From Undaria pinnatifida (lineage: Eukaryota > Sar > Phaeophyceae > Laminariales > Alariaceae): a stretch of 64,000 nucleotides of DNA. Positions 34,336 to 48,465 of the stretch are shown here, piece after piece; within the stretch, counting starts at the first letter, position 1, and each line of letters starts with the position of its first letter. Location: contig JABAKD010000012.1 in NCBI GenBank assembly GCA_012845835.1, forward strand, positions 1,321,120 through 1,385,119. The letters run 5' to 3'. The notes beneath the pieces were generated by a model. That model was not told the DNA's origin. It searched no databases and saw only the letters and a list, made by a program, of their open reading frames with translations. The position numbers and the translations under genes are program-made.

Positions 34336-35970
34336 AAACTAGCTACAGGCTGGTTCACGTTAAAAACCCCAAATTTATTCCCCCGGCGAATGCCCACGCC
34401 GTTTTTTCGATTTGGACCTTGAAATTTTGCAAACGTCTTCTATGTGCCCTTGCGAAGACCTCACCTGTCTTTTTTTTTTTTTCTTGCCTGACTGAGTTTT
34501 CGTCGGTTAAGGTTTATCGAAAAATGTGGGTCACTTTAGCCCAAATATTTTCAGCCAAAACAAGAACAAAACAAAAAAACGGAAGTCAGACCTCAGGATG
34601 AGCACGCAGAACACGCATGCGTACAAGATATCAGGGTCTATCTCTCAAAAACGCCGTGGACGTTCGGACTTTCGTGCGTAAAAATGAGTAAGAGACGTGG
34701 TGTTTGCTACAAATGGTTTGCTTTTAGTGTAGGTTCCATATTTTCCCTAGACTGTGCTTGATATTGACACAGGCAGGTCAGATCTTCGATTTGTTCCGCG
34801 AATTTTTCTAAAGACATGCCGTGGAGTACATCCAACCGGATCGTGCAAAATGCGACGCAATTTATTTTTCGCCCCCGCTTGGAAAAAGCCTGAATATTAT
34901 TGAAGCATTGAAGGCCTGTCATTAGTCGATACGAGTTTCGCTCCTAGCTAGAGACAGCCCGAGGCCGTTAAGAAAAACATGGGGTCAGTATGATTCCAAA
35001 TGTTCACTCTTTGACTAGATATTGCGAGCGGCATTCGTGGGGGAAGAGAATTTGTTTTTTTTAGTTGAACCAGCCTGTAATTAATTGAGGAAAGCAGCAA
35101 GCAGTCCACGGGACAGGAGGAGCGTCCCCTCGGAAGTAGCGATAATTTAACCTGAATCAATGATACAGAATGTCAGACTCAACCAATACGGGGGTGTAGA
35201 ATAAAGTAGTAATAGTGAATTATTGCATGTCTGACTGACCATCGATGATATGTTGTCAATTCCCTTAAAATGAAAACCAAGGGCATCATTCTGTGATGCA
35301 TGCCGCCATATACATAAAATGAAAATAAAAGAACCCTCATTTCGTTTTCAAGTCGCATGGTACGAGCCCGCCAAAAGCAAAACGATGTCGCTTAACATGC
35401 AGCCTGCAGGCCGTGCTAAACTCTCCTGAAGAAAACAAGCAAGCAAGCAACTTGAAAAGACGTGTGTGTGCTTTCAAGCCGCATGTTATAAAACTTGAAC
35501 AGAAACGCCCGTGACAGATCGCGTTCAAGCTGTATATATCACGACGCCACGAACAGGCGAATGCTATATTATCGCATAGTTTTAGAACCACCTGTACTAC
35601 TGCTGTCGACAAGACTGCAAAAGAAAATTACGAAACTGTTTCGAAATGCCGTGTTCCTTGTAGCAGCTTTTGAGGCCGCAAGTCACATCTATTATCAGTA
35701 CACGACAAAAAAGGTGATCCCGTCAGTGCCCGCGATTCGTCTGTGCTATGATACAATACAAACCAAGAGGCAGAAAACTCCTTCTTTGTTGGAAAACTAC
35801 TACAGTGAAATAGCTAAAGCAAAACTAGATTAGCAGACGAGCAAAAAGGGCGAGATAAACTTTCTCTGGTGACCCCTGCTCATTGCGACCCCCGCTTTGC
35901 CCCCCCCCACCACCTTCCGAACTGCTGTCCAACCTTTCGCTCGTTTGTCTTGATCTTCTCGTGCAGTTTC

Positions 35971-36068
35971 ATGGTGGGTGGTATTGGTATTGATGATGAT
36001 GGTGATATTGATGTTGATGGTGATGATGGTGGTGGTGATGTTGACAGTTATAGTGATGTTGATGACGG
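35971..36068. repeat. Imperfect GAT/GGT trinucleotide repeat (unit B)
   Basis: Identical in sequence to the unit A copy. Confidence 0.85.
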
Positions 36069-36711
36069 TGTGTGTAGATGGTGGTATGATGCCCGCGCGT
36101 TCACCGGTCAAGGAAAAACGCGAGCAGGAGAAAGAGGGTAAGGAGACGGGGGGGGGGAGCGTACTCATTGGTTGCTTGCCTTAGTCATTCGACCATTGAC
36201 CATGCATCCCTTTCGAGATGGAGCACCGTTCCTACTCCTAATAGAGACACGGGGTGGGGGGGGGGCTTGGAATAACGGGAAGCACAATCAGATAATTGGA
36301 GTGCGGTACGAACGACAATATTTCTATTAAAAAAACTTGTCCAAGCGAATGGCCGAGGTTACGCGAGAGTCCAAGGTAGAATATATGTTGTTTAGGCTGC
36401 GAATGTACACCCCACGGGCACCCGCGTGTTCAGGTACACTGTAACGAAAAGCTGTGGCAACGACAAGCAACGCTTATTTTTGTTACGGCGCCCCATCATG
36501 CCAAAATCCAGTACACTGTTGTACAGTAATAACTGGTAGACACTTTGTAGACAGGCAGTAGTGTACACAGCAGTCATCAGTAACACTCTGTCGATCGATG
36601 ACATCAACCAAGCATTCCGGTAGGATCGTTACGACGGCAGCATCTGGCTGATAATACCACCATTAATATGAATGATATCTACTGCACTGCATGATTTGTA
36701 CGAAAGCTATT

Positions 36712-39700
36712 TTAAACCGTGAAGAAGATCGCCCCTTTTGTGTACGGTTGGGGGCGAAGTAGAAATAGCTCAACAACATCTAGTACTGGTATATCGCTGG
36801 CCTGACCTACCTCCGATGGAGCAGCAGCGTCCCCCTTCTTGGAGCTGCTCTTCTCAGCAGAAGAACTGGTACTTTGGGTGGCGCTGGTGGTGCTGCCGCT
36901 GCCGCCGCGGTAAGCTCCCTTAGACCACTCCCGGCGGTTGGAGGGGTCTTGGAACACCTTGTGCTCGACGCCTTCCTCCAAGAGGACCTTTAGCGGGTAG
37001 TGCTCGGAGCCACCGTCCAGCCTCCCTGAAATCAGATTATTGTAGATACTTCAAATCAGTACGATTTCGATACGTTGTCAATACGTTTGGACGTGTATCG
37101 TTACGTGAGACGACATACGTTTTTTTGGGGGGGTCCTGGGTCTCGTTCAAATCACTGCTTTGGCTACAAACATAATGCGCACACACTGTCCCATTGATAG
37201 CAGTATGTGGTACGTCTTATGATGTGGTATGGTTTGGTATGATGTGGTATGGTGTGTTGTATGATGTGTTGTGGCGTGTTATAGTTATGTATGCAATGAT
37301 GGGATATGATAGGGCAATATCAAAACTAGGGTGGATCACGCCCTTTTTCAAAAGTGTAATCTGGCCTGGACCGATATCCCGCTTTCATATTTTTAGGTAT
37401 TTCCAGGTACATGGTACAGCAGTATCCTGAACATTACCCAAACAGAAAGGCAGCATGAGGAATGAACGAGGTTAGAGCAGCAGGATACATCGAGTGCATG
37501 TACGACTACATTCGAAGTTTACCTCGTGTAGCCGTTGATCATCGCTTGTCTGCAACCTGCAAAGTGTTCTGCATCATCATCGGTCAGGGTACACGCCACG
37601 CGCTACCAGCTGCATGCTACGACGTACACCTGTGCACATCACACTGGTATACAAAGTACACGTGTCTCAAAAGCAGCCAAAACAGAGTTACGCCAGGTGC
37701 GGGTGACTTTTGATTCTCGACTTTTCGAATTGAAAACGATATCATCATGATCGTGCTATCGTACGTATCATGATCAATGTCTGTCCATCGAGTAGAAGAC
37801 TAGAACTGGCATAATGCATACCACAGCAGTAGTATCAACGAAGCGGAATGAATGCCGGGAATGCAGGGTGACTCTCACGCGTACCGGGCATTGACGTGCG
37901 CTTTTCCCTCTCACCTTCCGATGCCACCTGCCCCAGCAAATGCCACTCCTTCTCAGGCACAGCGGCAGGGGCAGCAACAGGGGCAGCAGCATCCGACCCA
38001 GCCCTTCTGAGCACCCTCCTCTTGACCCAAGACAGGAGGCCCTTCTTCCCCTCCGCGACCTCTCTCTTCTCCCCCTGCACCACTACCTCCACCTCCTCCT
38101 TCTCCACCATCTCAACCACCCTCTCCTCCACCCCCACGTCTTCCTTCTCCACCCTCTCATCCACCCCCTCCACCTTCCCCTCTTCTCTCTCCCCCCCCTC
38201 CACCGCCGCCTGCACGTTCTCCTTCTCCACCTCCTCACTCACCACCTCCATCACCTCCGACTCCCCCTTTTCCACCTCCCCCTTGGTAAGCGTGGCGATC
38301 TCGACCGTGGGCTTTGCGATCAGCCCCTCGTTCGCAGCCATTACAGATGCAGCAGCACCAGCACTATCAAGAGCGGCAGCAGTCTCGGTGGTTTTGAGCA
38401 CCGGCCGCTTCCTTCTGAGGGCCCAAGACAGCATGCCATCCAGGTCATCCTCGTCCTCCTCTCCCTCCACCACCTCCATTTCCACCACCTCTCCCTCGGG
38501 AGTAGCTTGCACGACGATCTCCTTGGTGACCTTCATCTTGGAATCGTAAATGGTGATCACCGTTCCTGGGGTGGTGGGCATCCCTCCCCCGAAGGTACCG
38601 ATCTGATAAAAACATCACCATCCAAGGTTTAGGAAGAAAATCTAGCCAAACAGGGTGTAGTGGTGCATAGTGCGACGCGAGTCGGCGAGGCAAGGGAATG
38701 CTGAACGCTGCTCGTGATAAAACGCACGGTAGTGGGAGGTGAGGACGAAGGCCCCTGCTATGTGCTACCTGGTATGTGACCTCGGGCCTGAGGTACGAGA
38801 TGGGAGGGAGTTGGAGGACTAAAAAGAGTCCGAAAACAATTTTTGAAAAACGAACAATGAACAATGGGTGGGATGGAAAAAGCGGAACAAAAATCAAACA
38901 GCGACTACTACCACGTACAGCAGTTCACATCGAACAGCACCGGCGCCTAAAACCAACATGGTCGGGAATTCGATGGGATCATGAGAGGCAACTCGCATTC
39001 ACGGAGAGCGTCGCGTGCACTGTGCTCGCACACACGCGGCGGTGTAGTGCTGACTGGGCGAGGTGGGATCTTTCCGACGCGGGCCTAAGGTTGGAGGGGA
39101 ACTCAGGAGACAAGCGAGGACGAACAGATGCAATGAAGGCAAGAAGAAGAGAAACTCTCGAGAAGGCAACAGTGTAGACTAATGGCTGGTGTTCGTTTGG
39201 ACGTGAGACCCATGTATAGCTTCAAGAAAAACGACAACTACTTCGATATCATCAAGCGTCTATGAATAGGAAGGGCGTGCAGTAGTAAACCAGTACGGCT
39301 AATGTATCAATTACGTGCCGCACAGCGGCCCCTTTCATGCAGTCGGACACATTCCCTAGCCCCCAGCGTCCCGGGTTTCTTGCGTGGTCGATGCTGTAAT
39401 AGTCAGTTTAGCTGAAGTGTATTTTTCATGTTTTTGTAGTTGGTTTCTTCGAGATTCGTCCCCGCTGAAATCACGAAGGGATCAAAATATGTCGACTACC
39501 AGTTTTAGTGTTTTTGCGCTCTTCATTTTGTTTTCCGCCTTCTTCATTTTTGCTTTTTCTTATTAACTGCGAACAGCCTGGCGCAGTGGCGTACTCACTG
39601 GCTTGCACATATTTTTGCTCTTTGCCCGCGTGTTCATTGCGGTTGGTATTGCATGGCTGTTTATTTGCAACGTGTATCTCTGCCTCGTAGTTGGTGGTCA

Positions 39701-40809
39701 CAGAGCTCATCTCTGCTCTATTAGTCGTCAGCACGGACACTGACTGGTTTGTGCTGGATGTAGGTGGATGGGAACATTAGGTTAACCCGAAGAACACGCA
39801 GCTACTATTAATGACTGTATGTAGTGTTCGAGACCCTGGTGGTGTGACTGTCTAAACTGAATATACCTGGTACCAATTTTAGTGCTCAGGCTCCTACAGG
39901 TGTGACCGTCTAGACATACCATAGTCTACTAGTTTGAGTATCGGAGTGAGTGACGACGCGACGACCGACCACGCCCAAAACTGTCGTCTCCTGCGACACG
40001 TCCGCACCACAGTGTTGATGGGTCCACAAATATACTTACCGGTACACTACAAAAAAATCACCTCATCATTATGCCAGTCATTAGACGAACAAGTAGATTA
40101 TTTACCTGGCGTCAGTTATACAACTAGATTCGTCGTTGTTGGCATGCCCAGTAGACCACCCACAGCAAACATACATACACCGCCCGCAGCTCTAAACATT
40201 AAACACCGGTACCAGTATCCACAACAAAGTCTACCAGAAGTACATAACAGCAACAACAGCAGCATGTTATTACCATAAATCGCGGTGTATCGCGGCTTTG
40301 ATTTAATAGTAAAACTACTATAATTAAGAGCCCTCGTCAGACTACACGTACTCGCATACATCTAGTCTAGTCTAGACTACAGCATCTATTTTTCCAGGCC
40401 AAAGCTGAATACTTGAAACACCAGAAACAGAGACTGAATACCTCACCTCGTTCAGGCGTTCGATAGCTCCTGCAATCTCTCGAATCACGCCGAAAGGGCC
40501 CATCAGCTCCAGCGGCGGGCACGCGTCACCTCGAGACTTTCTTTCCGCGTAATCTTTGGCGGACGGAACCCTAGGGAGGTTCGCCGCGCTCCCAGCCCCG
40601 AACCCTCTAACCTGCGGCAGAGTTTGGCCTAGGCCGAAGCCGGTGCTACTGCCCACGGGAGCCTTGCTGGGGGCATCGTTCTTCTTGGTCCACTTGTTGT
40701 TGTTGCTGCTGCTGCTGGTCATTGTGGGTGCCGTCACAAAGGCTTTGCTGGTGTTCAGCAGGCATGAAATCGCGACGACGAGCGCCGATATCGCGCCGCG
40801 GCCTAGCAT
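36712..40809 (-). CDS. Predicted plastid-targeted protein of unknown function, three exons (unit B)
   Basis: Exons 40809-40447, 38602-37915 and 37025-36712 encode the same 454 residues as the unit A gene, with the same splice sites. The signal peptide, SKA|FVTAP transit motif, acidic patch and both LSW-RR motifs are all present. Intron 1 has the same SINE fragment, and the same MITE lies 29 bases upstream of the ATG. The two genes therefore look like a very recent duplicate pair able to give the same product. The family is not recognised, and a further 3' exon from the GAG|GTAGGT donor at 36811 remains possible. Confidence 0.75.
38658..38893 (+). mobile_element. SINE fragment inside intron 1 (unit B)
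   Basis: Allelic with 24525-24760. Confidence 0.7.
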
Positions 40810-40838
40810 CGTGCCAACACCAGTAGTAGTTAGTGTTG

Positions 40839-41107
40839 GACCCAGGCTACGGTAGGGGGGTCCCCTTTTGGACCGTTTATTTCAGTGGCTAGGGGCCACT
40901 CGCGCGGGTAACCCCTTTGTTCCTATGCAATCTTACGTTTCCTTTACGTTTTACGTTGACGAAATCAATCCGTAATGCAAAGGTGATCTAAGCTGCGGTA
41001 AACCAAGTTCCTAAACTATCTTCATCCGTAGGGTACAGAGCTACTCGTGCGAGTGGCTCAAACACACCAGTGAAAATGGGGGTACCCCCCCTACCGTAGC
41101 CTTGGTC
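40839..41107. mobile_element. 269-base MITE with GTTG target duplication (unit B)
   Basis: Same element, same target and same ends as 26706-26974; inherited with the unit. Confidence 0.9.
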
Positions 41108-43049
41108 GTTGGCGTTCCGTTTCCCTCTGTGTTCCTATGCAGCTCGGCTGTTCTTGTAGCAAGCACAGGCAGGCAAGGTTCCAATGAATGCCGTTGCTGC
41201 AGTGTAAACGAAGATCGCTTTTCTCGCTTGGCGGTGCTGCTTGCTCCGGGTAGCGTACAGGGTCCGAGTCCGACAAGGAGGGAGTATGCGATCGATCAAT
41301 GCACCGGATCTTGCTGTCGAATACTGGTATGATAATAGCAGAGGGTGCTCGATCACACAGGCTGACCGAGCGTGTGCTGTGCTCTCGATGCAAGCCGGGG
41401 CTTCTGCTCTGTTGTGGCAAAGGGAAGAGCGGCGCGCGTTGAGAAAATGGGCCTCTGCGGCGGTTTCTCCCCACGGCTCTGCAATTGTCTTGATCGTGAA
41501 CACACGCCTTCCTTACAGTATCCAAACCAACCGTCACAAGAGCATCACAACCGTCACAAGAGCATCACGAAACGGCATGAGACGCCCGGATGTTTTCGGA
41601 TTTTGTATTTTTCGCTCGACATCGACATCGCACATTTAATACGGACTGCAGTTGTAAGAATACGTGTCCGACCAGCGATTGCAGGCACAGCAATAATTAT
41701 TACTCTGTGGCTACGACTATCACCGCGCCCCATATACTATCGCAGTCTACACTATATGCTCATTCGTGAACCGAAGATCAATCACACATCAAAGACCAAA
41801 TTCAAAGGCGTCGGTCGACGGCGCTCTTGCCCCTTCACAGGCGACCATCGAGGATTTACAGTAGTAGAACTGTAGTTCCAATATATTGTCCGTGAAATTA
41901 TTGAAATACATCAGCGCCATGAAATCGACCAGAAGGGTGGCCGAGATACTCATCTTTGGATATTGGCGCGCACGTCGTCACAGCAACTAACTACCAGGTA
42001 CAGCGTAGGTGCAACCGAACAAGCACTGCTACACAAACACGAAAAAAATATCAGCAGTTCGAAGGAACGTATTGCCTACACTTACTGTAGTTAGTGTATC
42101 AGAGAACCGAAATGATCCTGCGAAACCCCTTGGCCAGCCCCGTGAGAGGAGCTCGTCAGAACGGTCATGCTCCATCTCGTGCCTTCGGGTGGGCGCAAAA
42201 AGCGATATACGCTGGCTCTATTGTGATTTCTCTAGATGCTGGCTACAAAGGCAATGCCGAGGACTTCCAGCCTGAGCGACAGCTCATTCCAAGGCTAGTG
42301 TACAGCCCCACAGGACTGTCATTTTTTTTTTTTTGAGTTGTACACAGTTGGTCTGCTTTCTAAAAAAATCCGTCCGTTCTCATTTTAGGCTCCGTTCCCA
42401 TTTTTCAGAAAACTCTGTTATTATCGACCAAACCACCACCGAGAGAGGCGATAAATCGTGAACATCAATGAGTGGTGACCGGGGCAACAGCCGCGCTCAC
42501 GGCCATACTGCGCTATGATCATACCATAACGTACCTCGGCTGTGGGGCTTCAACACAAACAATGGCGGTCGCAAGCCCAATTTTGCCACCACAGCTCGAT
42601 AAGCCAAATGCCGCGACAAAGAAGAAGCGAAACTACCGAAAACCAAGAAGATGCCTCTAGACGCCGATGGTTGCCGCGTCGCCGTCACGGCAGATCTATG
42701 CGTTATTCCGAGAGGAAAATAAACATTGACAATAATACGCAATACGTGGTTTCCCGATAGGCGCCAAATTCGTTGGAATCGAATTCAATTCGATTAATAA
42801 AAAATGAATACTCCATATTGTTATTTAAAAGTGTCCTTCGTCAATATAATACGGTGCCCACGGGTTAGAAACGAAAGAAACACGGACACGGCCTATACCA
42901 GGCGCTGCTACCATCATACCTGGTATACGATACGTACTGGTACTGCTGTACATTCGGTGTTCGGTTGGTTTCACTGACGACAAGATACAGACATTATAAT
43001 AAGAATGCATAATACACTCTTTGGGCTATTAAACCTGAATTAATGCATG

Positions 43050-43425
43050 TGGGCTCCCCGGGTATTGTAACGAAGGTATACCCGTACCACGGGTAACGTG
43101 CCACAGTCTTAAAGAAGTCACAGAAGTTCCGGGTTAGGGTATGGGGATCTTACAGAACTTACAGAAACTCCGGCTACGGTACGGAAGTGTTACAGAAGTC
43201 ACAGAAGTTCCGGGTATTGTGGCACGGGCGTACAGAACTCACATACGTTATTAAAACGATATACCCGTACCCCGGGTATTTGTGGCGCTGGCGTGCAAAA
43301 CTTCCAGAAGTTCCGGGTACGGGTATGAATGTCATACAGAACTTTTAGAAGTTCTGGGTACGGGTATAAATGTCCCACAGAACTCACAAGAGTTCTTTTG
43401 TACGGTAATACCCGGGGGTAACTAC
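43050..43425. repeat. ACTTCTG / ACCCGTACCC array (unit B)
   Basis: Allelic with the array at 28920-29290. Confidence 0.8.
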
Positions 43426-43596
43426 CCTGGGTGTGGTTTGTGTATACCCTACAGTACCCAACCTTGAAATTTACCGCTGCAGTGTGGTACGAAAGATGCG
43501 CCAGCTTTGAGTCCGATACAAGGGTCGACACTCATCTTTGCAAGCTACGTGGTACACCGGCCGCTTTTTTCAGGGATGCACATTATTTGACTTTTA

Positions 43597-44002
43597 GGCG
43601 GAGGTCCGCGCCAATGACCGCGGAGTTTCCGTGGACTTCCGTGGGTGATGCCACGGGCTACCGTGGAAATCCGCGAGTTGCCACGGCATGTGCCACGGCT
43701 CATGGCACTTCCATGGCAAATACCATGGTTGTGGCCACCGCACGTGCCGCGGTTCTGTCCGTGGCAACGTCCGTCGAACCAAACATGGCAACCCGCGGAA
43801 GTCCGCGGCAATCGCCACGGCAGTTTCCACGGAATCTGCCGTGGCAATTTCCACGGCCATGCGCATCGCGGCAATCACCACGGAAGTCCGCGGAAGTCCG
43901 CGGTAATTGCCATGGCAATTCCCGCGGACGCCCAACCGCAGCAAAACTCCACGGCCATCCGCGGCCGTCTGCGGCCATTGCCACCGCAATCCTCCGATAG
44001 TG
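43597..44002. repeat. CCGCGG/CCGTGG array (unit B)
   Basis: Allelic with 29465-29870, same flanking direct repeats. Confidence 0.85.
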
Positions 44003-44084
44003 ATACACATTATTTGACATTTCCAACCATTTCACCCCAGTGATGCCATTAGGGGCACTCCGACCGGTCTTTCGTATGGGTTAC

Positions 44085-44108
44085 GGTTAGGGTTAGGGTT
44101 AGGGTTAG
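44085..44108. repeat. Interstitial telomere-like tract, four GGTTAG repeats (unit B)
   Basis: Allelic with 29953-29976. Confidence 0.9.
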
Positions 44109-44141
44109 TCCATGGTTTGAAAACACACAATAATGTGAGAC

Positions 44142-44607
44142 ACCCGGTGTCCGTGGGCGTGGCCCTGGGTCTTGTCGTGGTTGTTTCCGTGGGCCTATTC
44201 GTGGATGTTTCGCGGACGTTTCCGTGGGCCTATTCGTGGATGTTTCGCGGACGTTTCCGTGGACAAGACCGTGGGTGTTTCCGTGGGCGTGTCTGTGGGT
44301 ATATCCGTGAGCGTTGCCATGGGTGCTTCCGTGGACGTTTCCGTGGGTGACCGTGGCTTTTTCGTGAGTGCTGCCGTGGAGATTGCCGTGGAGATTGCCA
44401 TGGAAATTACAACGGCTCGTGCCAAGGGCCTCCACGGTGTTCCGCTACTTGCCGCAGCATTCCGTGGAAGTCCATGGAATGTCCGTGGAAGCCCGTGGAA
44501 GGGTCGCGGTAGCCTGTGGAGTGTCGGCGGCTGTCCGTGGAACGCCGTGGACATGACCGTGGAATGCCGTGGAGGTCCGTGGACGCTGCCGCCGTGCTCC
44601 GGCAACA
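44142..44607. repeat. CCGTGGA/CCGTGGG array (unit B)
   Basis: Allelic with 30010-30475, including the internal 45-base duplication. Confidence 0.85.
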
Positions 44608-47600
44608 AGACAAACAACGTATAACATCCCTCCTTTTTTTATGGATGTACCAGTAATATTCTTCAACTTCTTATCGATGACAGAAACAATGGTAGTAACT
44701 GTGCAGGTAGTACGTTGTGGTGCATGTATACCCTTTTTGACGATATGCTCACCCCGTGACACGCGCTAACTAAGCATCACACATAGCTTGCGAATGTAAG
44801 ATTTGACGAAATCCTCGATCTCGCAGCTGTATGAAGTGTATTTTTAGATTTTATTGCAAAGGGATAACGTTTTTATAATTCAACAACTGTTCTTCACTAA
44901 TTTCAAGTACTTCGTCCATGTAATACGGGGTGCGATTCTAGAGGGATTAACGCCGAATCTATCGCCCGTTATTTTAGCAGTGCATTGGTTCGGCGTTTGA
45001 CAGGGTCGCTGTTGGGTGTGTAAGGAGGTCTTGTTGTTGTCAGGGGTGCTCTCGTCGGGATGAATCATGTAAACGACAATGTGGAGGTGATAGGGTACGT
45101 ATACACATACCGCCAACCTCCGATCACACAAGCCAACTACGAAGACGTGTGCACCAACGCCCGGTCTATGAAATCTGCCATCAACATTGGACGTTCATAA
45201 TGGTTGACGTTCGGCAACATCAACCCCGAACGCAACCGGAAGCCCAGAGTTCTCTATGAGAACGACCCAAGCTCCCTCTTCTCAGTCAGTGTAAATCTCC
45301 CCTCGCTTAACGCCAGAGAGCTTGGTGGAGGCACCTCCTTGTCACTTGTACTAAATAACAAGCGAGCCCCGGCGTCGGCCAATATCCGTCCAAGGCCGAG
45401 ACGAGGCCGACATCATCGGAGGAAGCGGCCGTCATAGTAACTCATATAAACTTTACCGGCAACGATTGCATGTTTACCCTCGTGCTTGTAGGCCATGCAT
45501 CAGGTTCACAACTGAATGAAGGTCTTATGGCTTCAGACACTTGGAGGTGCCAAGCTTCGGCGGTTGTGGTGACAAGGCCGTGTATTTTTGTTGCGACGTC
45601 GAACCCTGGCTGACTCTCAATTTTTCTGTTTCGTTCCCCCGCCCGGTTTGTTTCAAAGGTGTTGAGGTCGAAGTCATGCGTTTGCCGAGACATCGAACGC
45701 TTACTGGCGCTCGATTTGTTGCTTCATTCCCCTCCTCTCTCCTCATCTCCCCCTCATTTGCAAGGTGCTGCGGTCGAGCAAGAAGGACGAGGTCAGGACG
45801 CCCAGCTTCTTGGACGCGATGTCGATGGGCGCATCATCGGCGAGGCCATCCTCGGACGAGGACTATTTTAGCACCGCTTTGCTGCTGCCCCCCCGCGTTT
45901 TGTTGCCTGTCTTGCCGCGCATTAATGCTTGTCTCGCCGCGGATTGATGCTTGTCTGCTATGTACTGATGGTTTGGGGCTTGAATTTTCTGGCGTCGTTT
46001 TCCTCTCGGACATGACACGCGGTGGAATTAGGGCCCCATGAAAACACACTGATGTGTCTGGCTGGCTTTCTTTTCTCCATCGTACGTTTCATCACGCGGC
46101 GCAACCGAGGCCCAATGGAAGCACTCGGCCTTCGCTGACATGTTGCGTGTATGGAGAGCGTTGGCTCCTTGGCTATTTCCACCATATACACACTCAGAAA
46201 ATTTTGTGACCCTCAAGCGGTTGGTAGCGACCGCGTGACGTCTTGCCTCAGAGACCGGGGTAGTCGCTGAGGGCTTTCATTTGCGGCAGGCGTTTTCCTT
46301 GCGATGAACAGAGGCGACGCTTGGATCCATCTGGTGACGAGAAGTCTCCGCTAAGCTTGACGAGCTCGCATGTGTTTGGCTGGCTGGCTGCTTTCGATGC
46401 GGCGAGGTTTTTATAATCAAGCACGCGGCGAACTTTTGGTATTAATAGGCTTGCGGCGATGTTTTTTCAGGCATGCGACGAAGCATCATGACGCACGCAG
46501 CACGCACCGTACCAACCATGCGACGAGTTTTAATCATACATGTGCAACAAAATGTCAACTCGAGCAAAGGAAACTGCAGTGCGCGGTATTGTGTTCGTAT
46601 TTGAAAAAGTAAGTACTGCTCCGGTCATGGCGGAAGCCGAAAGGGACAAGCTTGAGCCTTGGGCTTGAAAGTCAGATCGCGTCCGCTGGAGGACTAAAAA
46701 CAAAAAAAAACAAAAGCGTGTGCCTGAACTTTCACAGCTACCCCTAGGGGACTCCAGGTCTAGGGACCGAGAAAGCGACAAGAGTTGCCGTACGTACACG
46801 TGGAACGTATCAAGCTTCTACGAAGCGGGCGCAACAATTAGAAAGCGTTGTCATCATGCATGCGTGTGTCGTGCACCGTTTCCCCTTGCACCTCGGACAT
46901 GCCCCCTACCCCAGCGGAGAGGGGTTCTTGGTGTGGTTCATGCCGTAATCGCCATCTTGTTTTCGACATGTTTCTATCTGAAGTCCCAGAAGGAAGTGTG
47001 TACCCTTTTAGAACCTCGTACACATGTCAAACCAACTCCAAGTGATATCCCCCCGATAAAAATTATGCGGTTCCAACGGGGTTAACATATTAAAACACGC
47101 CTCTTACTACTCTAGATGGACCATGCTACCGTGGACAGAAAATAGCTCTATTCCCCTTAGGTCCAGGACCTCATACAACATACCAGGTATCCTCATCAAA
47201 AATCGTCGGGGAGAAAAAACCTCCTACATCGGATAGATCAGATCCCCATTTCATTATTATCTTCCTGGTACATTTAGTAGTATTAAAAGTAGAGTATTTA
47301 AAGAAGAGATATGCCTGATTTTTGGTATTATCCGCACGATCTTGATCATATTTGCCGGGTGGAATATGTGCGACACGGCTCTTCTTGCGCAGTTGGTTGC
47401 CGAATAGTGAAATATGTGTGATACGGATCTTGCACAACATGTCATTACGGTATTGTAAGTGTACTCGTGATCTCGGTATTTTAGATTATCTAGACCGTGA
47501 TCTGTCGGATGTTGTGTGGAAAACTTGGATCTTCAACGCGATTATTAACAATATTTATGGCCTTCAACCAAAGTACGCGTCACGCACAACAAGTGTTTTA

Positions 47601-48338
47601 TTTCTGTGATATACGTACTACAAGATAGTTATTATGATAGTTATTATGCTAACCACATCCCGTCAAAAATGATTGGAACCAAACGTTGACGATGGCATTG
47701 TTCTAACGTTATTTATAGCTCGTTTTCCTGGAGCCTAGGCCGTGGTCACCCAAAAGGCTATTTAAATGATAAAGCATGCCGGTGGAAGAGAAAAACAGCA
47801 GTACCATTTCATTCACCTGTTGTGAAAAAAAACGCGACCGGAGCATCATGCAGCTTGCGAAGGAGGAGTATCGACCCTTCCTTGGGCTTTTTGAATTGAT
47901 CGAACTCACAGCTGACGCGTATTGATACCATTTTACAAAAGAGTACGTGCATCATAAAAAAGATGGCGCCATCTCATGGTACTTCGACAGGTACGACAGG
48001 TACGGTAGCAGCCCCAACGCCGTGCCATGTTACATCTAGACCCTGTTTGCCGTGTGGAATCTGTATTTCGCGGCTCTTGCGCACGTGTTTGACGCCGGGT
48101 GAGACCCGGCGGATGATACACGGCTCTTGCAAATCATCTCAGAACGAAAAATATGAGAGTTTATATTATCTTTGAACTAGATAGTGGTTTGTCCCGTGTG
48201 TGGAAGGTTGGGAATTCAGTCTCCCGACGAAACGCCTGCTCTTTGTAGATGCAAACATGCGGTATTATTGGTGGCGTCTCATGTTATGGTAAGTCTCGAG
48301 AAGAAAATGGCGAATCCTTCAGGGGGCGACATCTGGGA

Positions 48339-48465
48339 GTGAAGGCATGTGAGTAGTAGTGGGGGGGGCGGGGGGCCTGGCATGTGCCCTCGGATCTGAG
48401 TTACGAGAAGCGGGAGGGAGCCGGAGAAAGGTGCGAAGAGCACATTCAGATGGATGGGATGAAAC
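48339..48465 (+). mobile_element. SINE 3' fragment (unit C)
   Basis: Allelic with 20069-20200. Confidence 0.65.

Larger units (their letters stand above)
33283..47413 (+). repeat. U repeat, unit B (14.13 kb tandem unit)
   Basis: Head-to-tail with A. Its first kilobase shares substitutions with unit C. From about 34440 onward it shares those of unit A. It carries the same gene, MITE, SINE fragments and arrays as A at a near-constant offset of about 14133. The differences I see are mainly single-base indels. The gene-free stretches 33283-34206, 34336-35970, 41108-43050 and 44608-47413 hold nothing beyond what is described for unit A. Confidence 0.92.
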
